Below are positions 50,581 to 61,934 of a stretch of DNA of 64,000 nucleotides, one piece after another (within the stretch, counting starts at the first letter, position 1; each line of letters starts with the position of its first letter). The stretch covers positions 9,075,501 to 9,139,500 of the forward strand of contig JAJNNQ010000008.1 of assembly GCA_027886175.1 (NCBI GenBank). The letters run 5' to 3'. The translations under genes were made by a program, and so were the position numbers. The notes beneath the pieces were generated by a model that made no database searches, was not told the DNA's origin, and saw only the letters and a program-made list of their open reading frames with translations. Source of the DNA: Phylloscopus collybita. Its lineage: Eukaryota > Chordata > Aves > Passeriformes > Phylloscopidae.

Positions 50581-51429
50581 TCTTTTTTCCTTCACCAGAG
50601 CAAGCCAAATTTGTAGAGAGAAGGTCAGTGAGGGTTTTTTCCTCCAAAGATGATGTGGGGTATTGTGATCAGGCCATAAAACCCACAACTAAGTTGTGGT
50701 CCAGGCTCAACCCTCTGTACCCTGGATAAAACCAGGAGTTTTACCCGAGAAGCTAACTCCACAAACCCGGCCCCACTGAAGCCTCTCAAGTCTTTAATCA
50801 CAGTTTTGAAGACTTCCAGGCACAGTTATCACAGAAGTGGGTCCCTTCTGTGCTCCTTCAGCCACACATTTGTCATTCCCGATGGAAAATGATCCAGGCA
50901 GGTTCTGAGCAAACCAAGACCCATGAGAAGGTCAGTGAAATAATTATTGCTTTCTCTAATTTGCCTGTATTTTTCTTCCTACCCCAATACGTTTTTTGCT
51001 CTCATTCACTTTTTCCCTCTGTGTTGATCCACCCCTTGGTTCCTGACAGTTTGCAGAGGGCTCTCCTACTCTCTCACTCCTAATGTTCTGGGGTTTTTAT
51101 AGGTATAAAGGAGGAATGTAAATACTACCTGTAGGATCCAGTTTGTTTTGTGAAACACATTCCTTTTCAGCAAGCTTTTAAACAAATCCATATTTAAAGC
51201 ATGGGAAAAGTGCATTTTGAAAGGAAATATATTCAGGGGCCTAAGTATGGAGTCCTTGCTCTGCCTACATCTTGCTCCTGTGAGCATACACCGAGGGTTG
51301 TACACTGAAGACACAAATTCTCCAGGACCAGAACTTCCTGTAGAAAGGACAATTCAAAGTCCTGGACCTTATGGAGGAACAATAAAGGAATCTGCACTTT
51401 TGAATTAGGTGAAGGGACATCAAAATACA

Positions 51430-51680
51430 TAGTGGCATTTACCGCTTATGGTAAATTACATCATCTGTAATCTTTCTCTCTTTGAAAATCAACAGGTTTA
51501 TTTTAATAAAGAGTTCCAGCAGCTGCTATGTTGTGCAGAATCCGTCAATACCTTATTTTTGCATTTGATATGCAGCTGCAATAACAAGCCACATGTGAAT
51601 TTTATTAAGCCTTCTGAATATTCTGTCTGTTCAGGGAGCTATAGATTTAAGTTTTGCAGATATCTGGCTTTACCTTGAAG
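51430..51680. promoter_or_regulatory. Candidate conserved non-coding element with two CAGCTG E-boxes
   Basis: CAGCTG occurs at 51520-51525 and 51573-51578 in repeat-free sequence that also carries GGTAAATTACATCATC near 51449 and TTTGCATTTG near 51559. ZNF423 acts with bHLH-linked programmes (EBF, neurogenesis), so E-boxes fit, but the link is inference. Confidence 0.32.
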
Positions 51681-51717
51681 TAAAAAAGTGCCAAACAACC
51701 AAAAAGCCACAAAAAGG

Positions 51718-51748
51718 AAAAAAAAAAAAAAAAAAAAGAAGAAAAAAA
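51718..51748 (+). repeat. Poly(A) tract of 20 with GAAG interruption
   Basis: 20 uninterrupted A, then GAAG and seven more A, ending in CCCC. It is an intronic simple repeat with no identifiable parent element. Confidence 0.9.
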
Positions 51749-53389
51749 CCCCACACAACAAAAAAAGAAAATCGTTCACACCATTTCCTCAAAGAAAGGA
51801 AAGGGTTTGTCATGCCTATGGATTAAAATGTGATTAAGAAGTCCCATGTTACCTGTGAGTGAAATTCCATAGAACTGCTGGAAACAGAACACTTTTCTTC
51901 AACAAAGACTTGAAAAACAATAAGTTGAGCTTTATTAAAATATTCATATACCTAAATAAAGTTTAGGTGCCATTTTTCTTCTGAAAAGTTACATGTACTT
52001 AGAGAGTGCTATGGTCAATATTATTTAGCAGTTGTATGTGAAAGAGTGAAAAGCACATTTTTATAATGAAGTGCACTTCACTCTGAAGTTAATACTTGTG
52101 CCTTCTGATATCTTTGTGCATATAAATGAACTTTATATCTAAAATGCATGCATCTAAAATGGATTTTAGATCTGGTTTGATTTGAACCTCATTATTGGAA
52201 CTGAAGGTGGCAGTTACTCCCATTCAGATGCATCTTTGGAATCTGGAAGTGGACAGCAGCACCTTTTTTCAGAGGCATGTGGGGCATGGCAATCACAAAT
52301 CTTGAGTAAGTGGATAAGTCTTCTGCAGATGATGTCAAGCAGTTTGGGTGCAAACACGTTTTCTGATTTGGATGCCACAGAGATGCACAAAGCAGATCTA
52401 TAGGGTTTTGAGCCTGTCCTTTCCAAGGAGGAGGTCCCAGTGTAAAAGGGGTGCTGCTCTCCTCACAGCCCTGTGGGGGGGAAATGTCTGTCCCTGGCCT
52501 GGGGAGGGCATCCTGAGGGTGACCATGGTCAGTAGCTGGGCACTGTTCCAACCAAACACTTTGGCACACTCTGCTCTCTGCCTTTCCCTGCGTTCCCTAA
52601 AATTCACTTACAATGCTTTTTGTGTCGGGAAAGTGTTTACATCCCATATTTATCCTGTTAAACTGGCTGCCAAACACTGAAGAGCTGATAAACACTATGT
52701 GCTGTTAACACTATAAAGTACAATCCCACTGCTGCTTGCATGCAAATAAATAATAATAACTCAGCTCTTTGTCCGCTTTTCGGTGTGTAAGTGCATTTGT
52801 CACATAGCATAGTAACATCTAAATCATTTTAGTAAAAGCACTAGAAAGGCTGAAACATTACCTGCAGCCACGATTAAGAGCAAGTTTTACTGTTTGGTGG
52901 TGTTTATATGATTTCCTTATTTGATTTTTTAAAAAAAAAACACTTTTAAAATGATGTTGATGCTTAATTACTGTTGCTGGGTTTCATTTTTTAAAAACCT
53001 TTCACTGAGTTATTTCGCCTTCCTAAGGACTGAGGGATTGGCCTGTAGGCTAAAAGTTACTGTGAAATACTCATTAAATCTTTTCTTGCAGCCATTACAG
53101 ACACAGATACCTTTTTAATGTGCTTGGTCAGTTTTGAGGCCACTATTTTTGTTACTACCCATAAATCAGTAGCAAGTATTTTTAGTGTCATCAGTGAAAG
53201 GTTAATAGAAGTCCATAATTTTCAGACATATCTCTTTCGATTAGCTGCTCAGAAATTTCCTTTAAAAGGGGGTGTAAATGGTTCCACTCCAAAAACTGGA
53301 GATTGTGTCCAATTTGTGCATAAATTGAAATTGTCTTTCTAATAGACTCTTTGGAAGGTGTGGGGTTGCCTTCAAGGTAATGATTTAAA

Positions 53390-53600
53390 CATAAACTGAC
53401 CCTTGATGAGGGAGCTGGAGTTTCATTTTAATGTGTTTCTGCAATTTTCCTTCGCCTTCAGTGCCTTCAAATTCCACACAAATAATTCCTTCATAACAAG
53501 TGCCTTTTCAGAAGATGTATGCTGCTGACAGTTAATATAAAATTATTGCCCCTGAATGCATTTTCGTAATTACTTCCCAGAGAACTGTCTTTGTGTTAGA
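53390..53600. promoter_or_regulatory. Candidate conserved non-coding element
   Basis: Unique, AT-rich, repeat-free block (CATTTTAATGTG, ACAAATAATTCC, TCGTAATTACTTCC) with no plausible ORF. It is similar in texture to the other candidate elements in this intron. Confidence 0.3.
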
Positions 53601-53836
53601 AGACATTTCACACTTTAGTAACATAAGTGTTTGGGGAGAACATGAGTAATAATTACAGGCAGTCTTTCAGTGAAAATAAACCTAAAAAAATTATAAAAAA
53701 GCTAATGCTAAAGTTGGTTAGAGACAGTGAGGAACTTATTCATCACATTATGCCTGTCTGTATATTTTCCAAGTTTAATAACCCTTCAGTAACTAAACTT
53801 AAAAAAGCCATAAAGAACAGAGAAGCTGCTTTCTAA

Positions 53837-56800
53837 TTTTTAAGCAATAATGAAAAGTGACATGCTTCTAGAGACAGAATAAAGAAACTCAATCTGAATG
53901 CTCCTGTAGGAGATTTCTGCTATAATGGAAAATTAAATGGCTCACAGTTTGATCAATAAAAAAATTAACAGCATTTATTAAAAGGTTTCTCTAGTATGTT
54001 GACTAAAGGATACTATGGAAGTCTTGATCCAAGAAAACCAGGATTGTAGGGTGAGTTTGTGTATGTGAGTGGGATGTGTAAGAATCACTGACTGAGCAAA
54101 GCCAATGGGTTTCAGGTTAGATGCTGGATGTACATAGTTACACTGTTCTAGAGAGCTTGGAGCCAGGACTGGCTGTACAGACATGGTTCAAACAGACAGA
54201 CAGACAGACAAACAGACAGCACATGGTTCTGGGAGTTGCTACACACAGCCCAGCAGCAAGGTTGGATTTGCGTGGAGGCAAAGATGGCAATCTTGCTTTC
54301 ACTGGATAAAACAGGGGAATTATAGCATCCATACATATCTCTAAATATAGCTATGGTGCATCTTGATAGCAGAGATAACAATGTAGAGATGCAGGTGGGC
54401 TCAGATGGAAGCAAGGCACTGCAGGGCCAGAGCTTTTCGTGTGTTACCCATTCTGTGTGTGGTATCTGTGACTGCTACAGCAAAGGAAAATGCAATGAGC
54501 TGCCAGTCCTCTGCTGCATGTTCCTGCCACTTTCCATGCCTTTAAACTCCAGGTAGACACTTGAGGTTTTCTTAAACTGCTGCTAATTTGAGAATTGCAT
54601 TCTATCTGAAGGGAGATGAACATTTTCCCTGAGAAGTGTTGGTGTAACTAAGCTAAGAGAAGGCTGCTGAGAGGCAGCTGTGGGATGTGCAGGGCTGTCA
54701 GCAGCAGTTTTGTGAGTGGTGCAGGGCCAGCAGAAGCAGGTGCAGTGTTGGTGATGGCACCAGTTATTCCTGGAGAGCTTGGAACCCCTTTCTCTGAGAG
54801 TGTTGGTACCAACAGATATAGAAGGAGGTGCTGTACCCTGCTAAATTAGTTTTTCTTTGCCAAGTTGAAGAATGCTGAGAATTGTCCATTTACTTACAAA
54901 TTATTATGATTTAATACATACCGGAGTGTAATAAGGCTCTGTTGTGAAATGTTACCATGTGAGCTTCTTAAAATCTCTGACTTTTGTATATTTTATTGTT
55001 AACACCCTTCACATAAAACAGTATTACTGGTGTAATCTGTGCTTTATCCCATGGGTTATTATGCAGAGATAGCCAGCACTGAACACTCTCCCTCTTCCTC
55101 TGCCTTTCCAAAAGAAGCTCTTGCAGCCACCGTTGCTGCTTGTTGGTGGAGGCTGCTGTCAGAGGCAGACAAATGACAGCTCGCAGAGGCTGCAGCGGCC
55201 AGAGCCCTAGGAGGGCACGAGGAGGTAACAATATGCAATTTTCATGGTTCGAGGGTAGCCTTATCCTACTGTTCTTCATTACAGTACTGCAGTGAGATCA
55301 ATTTTATTAAGTTGTAACTCTTAGGAGGCCAACACCATTAACTACATGCTGGATCAAATAATTTTTTTGGTATTATGATTGTTTCTTTCCCCTTGTTGAG
55401 GGAAGGCAAGATCTGATGTGTGGATCTCTTCAGCCTGAGAGAAGCGTTGCACGGTGACTGAGTGTCAGCAGGATTGTGTGCCTGCACTTTGCTCGCTTGC
55501 CCTGTCATGTAGGCATCCCATGTGATTTACCATTGCATGAATATACTGTGGTGTTCCATGCATTATTCCTTTCTGGCTCTTTGTTTTTCAGCCAGGCACC
55601 TTTTTTCTTTACCACATGTGGTTTGACACCATGTGAAAGTGGTATGCTGCACTGCGTGATGGAGGACCAAACCTGCTTGCCTTTGATACACATTGTGATG
55701 ATTTGATGTGTGGAACGAGCTGCCTTTGATACCTGGTCCTGGTCCTAGGGCTGGGATGCAATCCATGCTTTCTGACCTGGTTTGCTTGGCTGGAGCAGAT
55801 TTTTGGCAGCTTCGTGTGGGTATGGTTGCAGAGGTTACAGCAGCTCACAGGAGGGCCCTGGCCCATTGAGAGGTAGTGCACACACATATCTCTGTACAAA
55901 ATGGAAGTGTTTAAAAATGACGTTTTTTGAAATGTTGAGAAGTCACAGAGTGGGAGTACCCAGCAAAGGCAAGACTTCATCCTATGATGAAGATTTCAGT
56001 TTAAGTTTGTTTGTGATTTAATTACTGAAATACTGGTGACTTTTTGGCATTTGTGCATTCTTTGATCGCAAGTACAGAGAACTTTGGACTCTCTTGCTAT
56101 GTTACAGAGCTAAAGACAACACTAAAATGTAACAAACCACATAAAAGTAGAAACCTCCCCCACACCGATTTGGCATTTGACGCTGAGCAAAACATTCACT
56201 AACAAACGTTTAGATTAGGCTTTTCCTTTAAGTCATTTGTCTCTTTTGTTCTCACTTCCTAATTATGGATGAAATTTCCTTTCCTTTTGTCTTGCAGGGG
56301 TAGCCCTGTTGCTGAGGGGCAGGAAGGCTGCACCCCTGGGTGGGCACTGCAGGGCTCTGCCAAGCCCCAGGAGGTGTCAGTTGTTTGCCAGCACCTATCA
56401 CTCCTCCAGCAATTAGCTTTTATTTCTTCAGTGCCATGTACTTTTATCACTTGTCCTACATCTCAGGAAAACTTCCTGAAATAACCATAGTCCTTTGTGA
56501 GACCTTTGTTTTTGTTTGGACCGAGGTGAGGAGTGAAGAGATGCCTCCTTCCCTCTCTTCATTTTACGTTTTGCCTTCCAGCTGCCAGACCTGGGCAGTG
56601 CATGTCCATGTGTGTGTAGATTTTTATGTGGTGCCTTGCAGAGTGGGACTTTACAGCCTTAGCTCTGTGTGGCAAAGTTGCTGGGATAGAAAGTGCTGCC
56701 TAGCTCTGCATCAATGGGTGCCTGCTGAAAAGAAGCCCCATAATTGGACCTATTTAAAGCCAGACCTGACCCTGCACTAAATAGCATGTTCCTAAGAGCA

Positions 56801-57713
56801 GCCCTAGATTTAAAATAAATCCCAGCTTCAAAAAGTCCATAGGCTTAAAAAAAATTAAAGAAAAGCCCCAGAAAATTTACTGGCTCAAAGACAGAAATGC
56901 TTGTCTACCCTGTATTGTGTTGACAGAATAAAAAATTTAAACTGTCCATAATTGATTCCACACATGAAAAAATAAGCTGAAGTTGGTTTCTTTTCAATTC
57001 TTCTGGCCCACGTGTTGCAAGGTGTTACTCATTTCCAAGTGTTTCAATGGAAATTGTACATAGGCATCAGCATCTTTCCAGTATGACTCTGGTGTTGCTC
57101 TGCCTGCAGTCCTGCCCCACTAACCAAAGTCCCCAAAGCAGTTTGCTGTGGCTCTCATGGCTGGGCTGTCACTGTGGTCCTGGGCTGAGGCTGTGTCACA
57201 CTAAGCTCCAAGCACAGTCCCAGCCTGGTGGCAGGGCAGTCTGTCCCAGGCTGACTGAAGCAAGGGAAATCTGCTCTTGACTTGAACGAGGCCTGAGCTG
57301 AACATGGTACATGTAATCTGTTTTCAAATATTTGGCTTTAGCAGTGCGTTGTTCCTGTAACAGAGCTGTTTTGAACACAGCTCAGAAGGCATTTCTACTG
57401 ACTGCAACTTTCAAACTGGGCCTTTGGGAGTTCACGTTCTCAGCTTTGCCAAGTTTGCCACATTCCTTGGACCACCAGGTCAGGCAGGAACACTCCCAGT
57501 TCTTGCTGTATCTCCTTTGAAATAGTAACTTTCTAGAGCATAAGCTGGCTTGTATAGAAAAAACCAAGAGTCGTTAACAACATTAACTTTAGTGGCAATT
57601 AGAATAACATATTCCTGACTGTTGGCCAGATTGTTTAGGTCATAGGGTAAAATATCTTCTTGTGTAAAGCCCTGCAGACCTTCCACTGTGCTCCAGAGGA
57701 CAAAAGGGGGGAG

Positions 57714-57715
<2 letters not shown>
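53837..57715. other. Intron, nothing coding recognised
   Basis: Contains the CAGA microsatellite and several GC-richer patches. A TTTTGTCTTGCAG at about 56287-56299 resembles an acceptor, but no protein-like open segment with a matching donor follows. Confidence 0.65.
54191..54219 (+). repeat. (CAGA)n microsatellite, imperfect
   Basis: Tandem CAGA units with one A substitution near the end. Intronic. Confidence 0.95.

Positions 57716-57754
<39 letters not shown>
57716..57754 (+). repeat. Poly(A) tract of 39
   Basis: 39 uninterrupted A between GGGGGGAGGC and GGAAAAAGGAAAAC, followed by a C-rich stretch. No retrocopy body was recognised upstream of it. Confidence 0.95.
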
Positions 57755-57756
<2 letters not shown>

Positions 57757-57955
57757 AAAAAGGAAAACAAAAAAGTCCCCCCACCCCGTTTCCTGACATT
57801 TCAAGTAGTGAGGTATGCTTCTAAGACTGGTCTCTCAAATTGTATCTTATCTTACTCATAAAAGAAGCTCGTTAGAATCATCATTAGATATGGCAGGGTC
57901 ACTTAAAAATTACTGATAACACCAAAATGTTCCCCCCTCTTTGGAACTGATTAGT

Positions 57956-57981
57956 GATCATTTATCCTGATCATTTATCCT
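57956..57981 (+). repeat. 13-bp perfect tandem duplication
   Basis: GATCATTTATCCT occurs twice in direct contact (57956-57968 and 57969-57981) with no divergence, which indicates a recent slippage duplication. Confidence 0.95.
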
Positions 57982-60900
57982 GGTGCTGCCAGCACTTCCC
58001 TTCTGCTGGCATTTGCCACAGGCTTGTGCTGAGCACACCACACCGGTGTGAGCTGTGTGCCCATGGTGCCGTGCTGTCCTTGCAGTGGTGTTAGGTGCAC
58101 AAATTCCTCTTAATAATAATAATAAAACACAGGCTGGTAACTGTGATTATTTCTATTTTTAAGCAATCTAGTTGGAAACTACTTACTATTGAATTGAGCT
58201 CACTAAAATCCAAGGCTTAAAAATGGAATCTTAAAAATTAGCTATGGCAGTAAATGTATCTGTCTGTGTTTGGTGCCACAAGGCAGCCACTGATCTTTGG
58301 AGACTGCAGAAGGTCCTGTTGGCTCTGGCAACCAAGAAGCCCCTTTGCTTGGTGGTGCACAGATGTGTCCCCTCAGAGCCAGGCCCAGCTCCAAAGCCAC
58401 CCCTGCACATGGTGCCAGCAGCACCTTGGCCTCTTGGGTGACCCAAACCCCTCTGGCAGCGTGCTTGCACCCACAAGCGAGGTGCTCCTGCAGTTCTTGC
58501 CAGCAGGAAAATTGCAGGTTAAATTTGTGAACTGCTACAGCAGAGGAATGCTCGTGGCCTGCTGTCCTCATCAGGGAAACTGAGCTCATTGCGGGAGCAG
58601 CTGGGCTGTGTTTGAAGCTTTTCCTTGCTGGCTGGACCACCCATTCCCATCACTGCCCTGCTTGTTTTGCTCCCCTGGGTGAGAAGTGAGTGTCTCCCCA
58701 GGGCCGCCCGCACCCCACACACCCTGCTGGCAGCCTGTGCTCAAAACCCCAAGAAACACCACAGATTTTTCTCAGCAGTATTTGGTATTTGCAAGGCAAG
58801 CACAAAGTGTGCAGCTCTCAGCAGAGGCATCTGAAGACCATTTTGTTTGAAGGACAGTAACACAGAGGTGTGGCAGACATGTACAATTCCTTCAACTCAC
58901 CAAAACCAGGAAAAAATCCCATTGTAAAGCAGTGTTGCATTTGATAAATAATTTCTGCAAGCTTCACTCTTGTGTTATTTGACATATAACTCTGTCAAGC
59001 AACGACGTTTTTAAGAAGTTGCCTAGAGGATCAGATTTCCCATTCAACAGGGAATTAAAAAATGTTTCTGGAATTTTGCTTTGCAGTGGGGAATCTATTT
59101 TCTTATCTCACACTGTACAATTTATTTTTCCTAAAGCAGTGTGCTAAATTATTTGTTATTGTTGGACTCGGTCGAGCAGCTTTATCCCTGGTGTAGTCAT
59201 GAAGTATTGGAATAAAACCAAGGATGAATTTGTCACAGTGTACTCACCAGATCAGCTGGTCTTTAGGTTAACTCTCAAAAGACAGCATTTCTGCTAAAAA
59301 TATTAGTGAGGGTCCCTTAAAACTCCCCAAAGTTGCCTAAAAGCTTTCTTTTTCAGGTTGTGGCAAAGTCAGTTCAGAAGTGCTTCCTGAAGCCTTTGTC
59401 AGCAGGCAGCATGGACTCAGGTGCCAATTCTTTGGGTTACATTTATATACTTGGACTCTTTTTATAGGTTTCTGTCATAAAACTGGAGAGTTGACATTCT
59501 GATTTATTAACTATCAAGTCTGCAGGATGTAGGCTTTAAAAAGATTGAATGAGCTAAAATGTTTGTGATTGCAGTCTGGAATGAGACACTGTATAAAGGT
59601 GTGCCAAGTAAATATGACAGAATGTAAGTGATAATTTGAATATATACATTAAATGATGTGTGAAATAAAGCAGAGCTAGCATAGGTCTAAAAATTACTTA
59701 TTCTTTGGCGAAGTAGTAATATAAGAGAACCAGAATTGTGGGTTTTTTTCATTACAAGACATTTTTTATTTAAGGATAAGTCTATAAAGCATGAGGTTCA
59801 GCTAGTGGCATTTTATTGAATAAACATAGTATAGATGATGACTTACAATATGGAGTGCTTAGTGAGTGATACTTTTTATAACTAAATCCTTAAATTCATT
59901 ACTACTGTGTAAGTGGCATATCTGATTTGTTAAGATGAATATTATATCTCGCCCTTAATGGAAATTTTGTAGTAGAAAGGTATGTATAATTTAGCAGTAA
60001 AGGAATCTGAAAATGTGCAGATCAGTTAACTGCTAAGAGGGAGGCTGTGACACACCAATGCAGGCACTGATTTTTAATATTTCCATTGCAATTGGAAGGG
60101 TTTGTCACGTTACGAGTGCTCCATGGAAAGCTGCACCGTTTTACACCAGTTGATTTATGTTACCATGCACAGAGCAGAAGATGGTATGAAATGTGCTCTG
60201 GCTGGATAGTGGTAGCAGAGCTCTAGTAATGTGTGTGTCTGAATTACAGTGCTTGTGGTAACCAGTTTTTGTCTTGAATAAAATTTATTTTCAGCTTTGC
60301 TTCATGTTCTCAGTGTTGGTTGTGCTTAATCTTTTTGGTGCTGATCTGATTTTAGAAATAATTCATCTCTCTGTTTGCTGGTCCTTCCTTAATGGCTTAA
60401 AACCCAAATGCATCCCAAACCAACAAGTGGCATCTCCCTCCTACCTGGCTGAGAGCAGCTCCTGGGCTTTTGCGGTCAGCCAGTGTGCAAGGATCTCTTC
60501 TGCTGGCAGTTTGTGGTTCTGTTTCACTCTGAATGACTTCCCAAGTGTTCTCATCATCCTGACAAGGTGTATTAAGAGCATGAGTGCTTGTGGAGGCAGG
60601 TGAAATAGTGCAGGTGTAGCACTGTTCACCTCTGTTGGGGAACCTGTGTGCAGAAGAGGCGGAGGCAGCTCTGTTTCAGCTGCTCACCAAAGCCTGGCCT
60701 CCGTGGCTGGTGTGCCTAATGGATGCTTCCCTGCTGAGAGGGCAGCAGGGACTCAGAAGGGAATTTTCAGCTCTGTGCCCTCTCCAGAGAGCCCAAGCAA
60801 GGGTTGTCTGCAGTGCTGCATGGACTGGCTTCAGACACATCTGGATGTCCACTGTGGCCAAGGGGGTGTCCTGAAGATGGAAGGATGTGGCTGCAAGCTT

Positions 60901-61400
60901 ATCTCTCACAAAGGCCACTGAGGGTGTCCTGGAGGGAGTGAGCAGCTGTCCTGTCACCCACCCCATGGGCAGTGGAGAGCCAGCTGCCCCTGTGTGGAGC
61001 TGCTACCTGCATGGCCCTGGGCTGCTGGGAGTTTCTGGGGCTGTCAGAGAGCTCAGTCTCCCCATGCATAAATGCAGATAAAAACCAGGGGGGGCTGGCA
61101 AAGATTTATGTGCTAGCCCACACTCCAGTCACAGACCAAGATAAAAAATATTGGAGAGACCTGAAGGTCAGATGTACTGTGTCTGCTCTCAGCTAGGTCA
61201 GCACAATGTCAGGCTCATCTGCCCAACCAAGTGCCTCTCATTAGTTCAGCAAGACCTCTCATGTCCTGGGGTACGTGTGTGCTTTGGGATACTCAGCTAG
61301 AGCATCTTTTTTTGCTTGTTGTTACTAATATTGGGGCTTGGGGGCGGTGGGAAGAGGAGAGCACTGAGAATTAAAATTCAGCGCATGCCTTTTCTTTGCG
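57982..61400. other. Intron, nothing coding recognised
   Basis: GC-richer 58.2-58.8 and 60.6-61.1 kb give overlapping chance ORFs. 59.5-60.1 kb is AT-rich, repeat-free and may include conserved non-coding sequence. No exon with protein-like composition was found. Confidence 0.65.
58111..58126 (+). repeat. (TAA)n microsatellite
   Basis: Five TAA units. A short intronic simple repeat. Confidence 0.9.
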
Positions 61401-61648
61401 GGCTGTAATTAATCTTGCCAATTTTTAAAGCTTTGAGAATCTGGTTAAGTGATAAAACACTAACAACTTTATATGACAGAGTTAGAGGCTCCCGCTATAC
61501 ACCCACCAGAGAAGATTAGGAGAGAGTGTTTGCAGGATTCGCACTAAGCAGCAGAGAATACAGTTGAGAATTGTTGCACCACATGATATAAAAACCACAT
61601 TAATATAATGAAAGGTGTCGGGAATAATGTGAGAGCGGCTGTAATTAA
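61401..61648 (+). promoter_or_regulatory. Conserved-looking block just before exon B, with repeated GGCTGTAATTAA
   Basis: The 12-mer GGCTGTAATTAA occurs at 61401-61412 and again at 61637-61648, each with a TAATTA homeodomain core. The interval is AT-rich, lacks repeats and has the even complexity typical of conserved non-coding elements. It ends some 85 bp before exon B and could hold splicing or enhancer signals. Function is inferred only. Confidence 0.35.
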
Positions 61649-61696
61649 ATGTATCTTAATAAGTGCAACATCCTTCTTAAAGCTCTTATTTTTCAG

Positions 61697-61733
61697 ACCT
61701 CTCAAACTTAGAGGATGTTCTTGCTGTTGGCAG
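61697..61733 (+). other. Decoy splice acceptor upstream of exon B
   Basis: A pyrimidine-rich TTATTTTTCAG ends at 61696, 37 bp before the acceptor that keeps frame. By consensus it looks stronger than the real one, TTGCTGTTGGCAG, which has a purine-rich region before it. Use of the upstream AG would add 37 bp, shift the frame and reach TGA at 61822-61824 after about 41 codons. It is therefore either silent or a source of nonsense-mediated-decay transcripts. Confidence 0.5.
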
Positions 61734-61934
61734 GTGGCCTGGGAGGAGAGCTGGAGAGCGAAGCGAAGGACAGCCGGGCCCTGGAAGAGAGGAACAGTGT
61801 GACGAGCCAGGAAGAGAGAAATGAGGAAGATGAAGACATGGAGGATGAGTCAATTTACACCTGCGATAACTGTCAGCAGGACTTCGATTCACTGGCAGAC
61901 CTGACTGAACACAGGGCACACAACTGTCCTGGAG
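61734..61934 (+). CDS. ZNF423: ZNF423 coding exon with first zinc finger (exon B)
   Basis: This is a 201-bp exon of ZNF423. It completes a Gly codon with exon A, encodes 66 full codons and ends with the first base of a codon before GTAATG, so it is phase 1 in and out. The order is a Gly/Glu-rich linker (GGLGGELE), then SRALEER? in variant form followed by [11 protein letters not shown], an acidic run EEDEDMEDE, and SIYTC leading into finger 1. The finger has CDNC at about 61862-61873, then 12 residues, then His-x2-His with a Cys two residues on (HRAHNC). This is the atypical first finger of the ZNF423/ZNF521 family. Mammalian ZNF423, as I remember it, has [16 protein letters not shown] and [18 protein letters not shown], so identity is very high apart from the linker after GGL. 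The acceptor (TTGGCAG) is weak. A stronger AG lies 37 bp upstream but would break the frame. Confidence 0.97.
61838..61840 (+). other. ZNF423: Internal in-frame Met, possible alternative ZNF423 start
   Basis: The ATG in [10 protein letters not shown] lies in frame just before zinc finger 1. From memory, a shorter human ZNF423 isoform is about 60 residues shorter and its start would fall at the equivalent Met. If so, a transcript beginning in the preceding intron could start here and lose the whole exon-A peptide while keeping every finger. Here the codon is seen directly and its use as a start is inferred. Confidence 0.4.

Larger units (their letters stand above)
35501..61733 (+). other. ZNF423: ZNF423 intron between exons A and B
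   Basis: This complete 26,233-bp phase-1 intron starts GTAAAT and ends GGCAG. It carries the (GCT)n tract, a small CpG cluster, two CR1 remnants, most of the long A/T homopolymers, an unrecognised exon-like segment at 48558-48691 and several AT-rich blocks dense in TAATTA-type motifs. Long first introns filled with regulatory elements are usual for developmental transcription factors. The regulatory content here is inferred, not shown. Confidence 0.9.

Noticed and set aside
56287..56390. TTTTGTCTTGCAG acceptor-like site with open sequence after it
   Set aside because: No protein-like segment with a convincing donor follows, and it does not match any ZNF423 exon.
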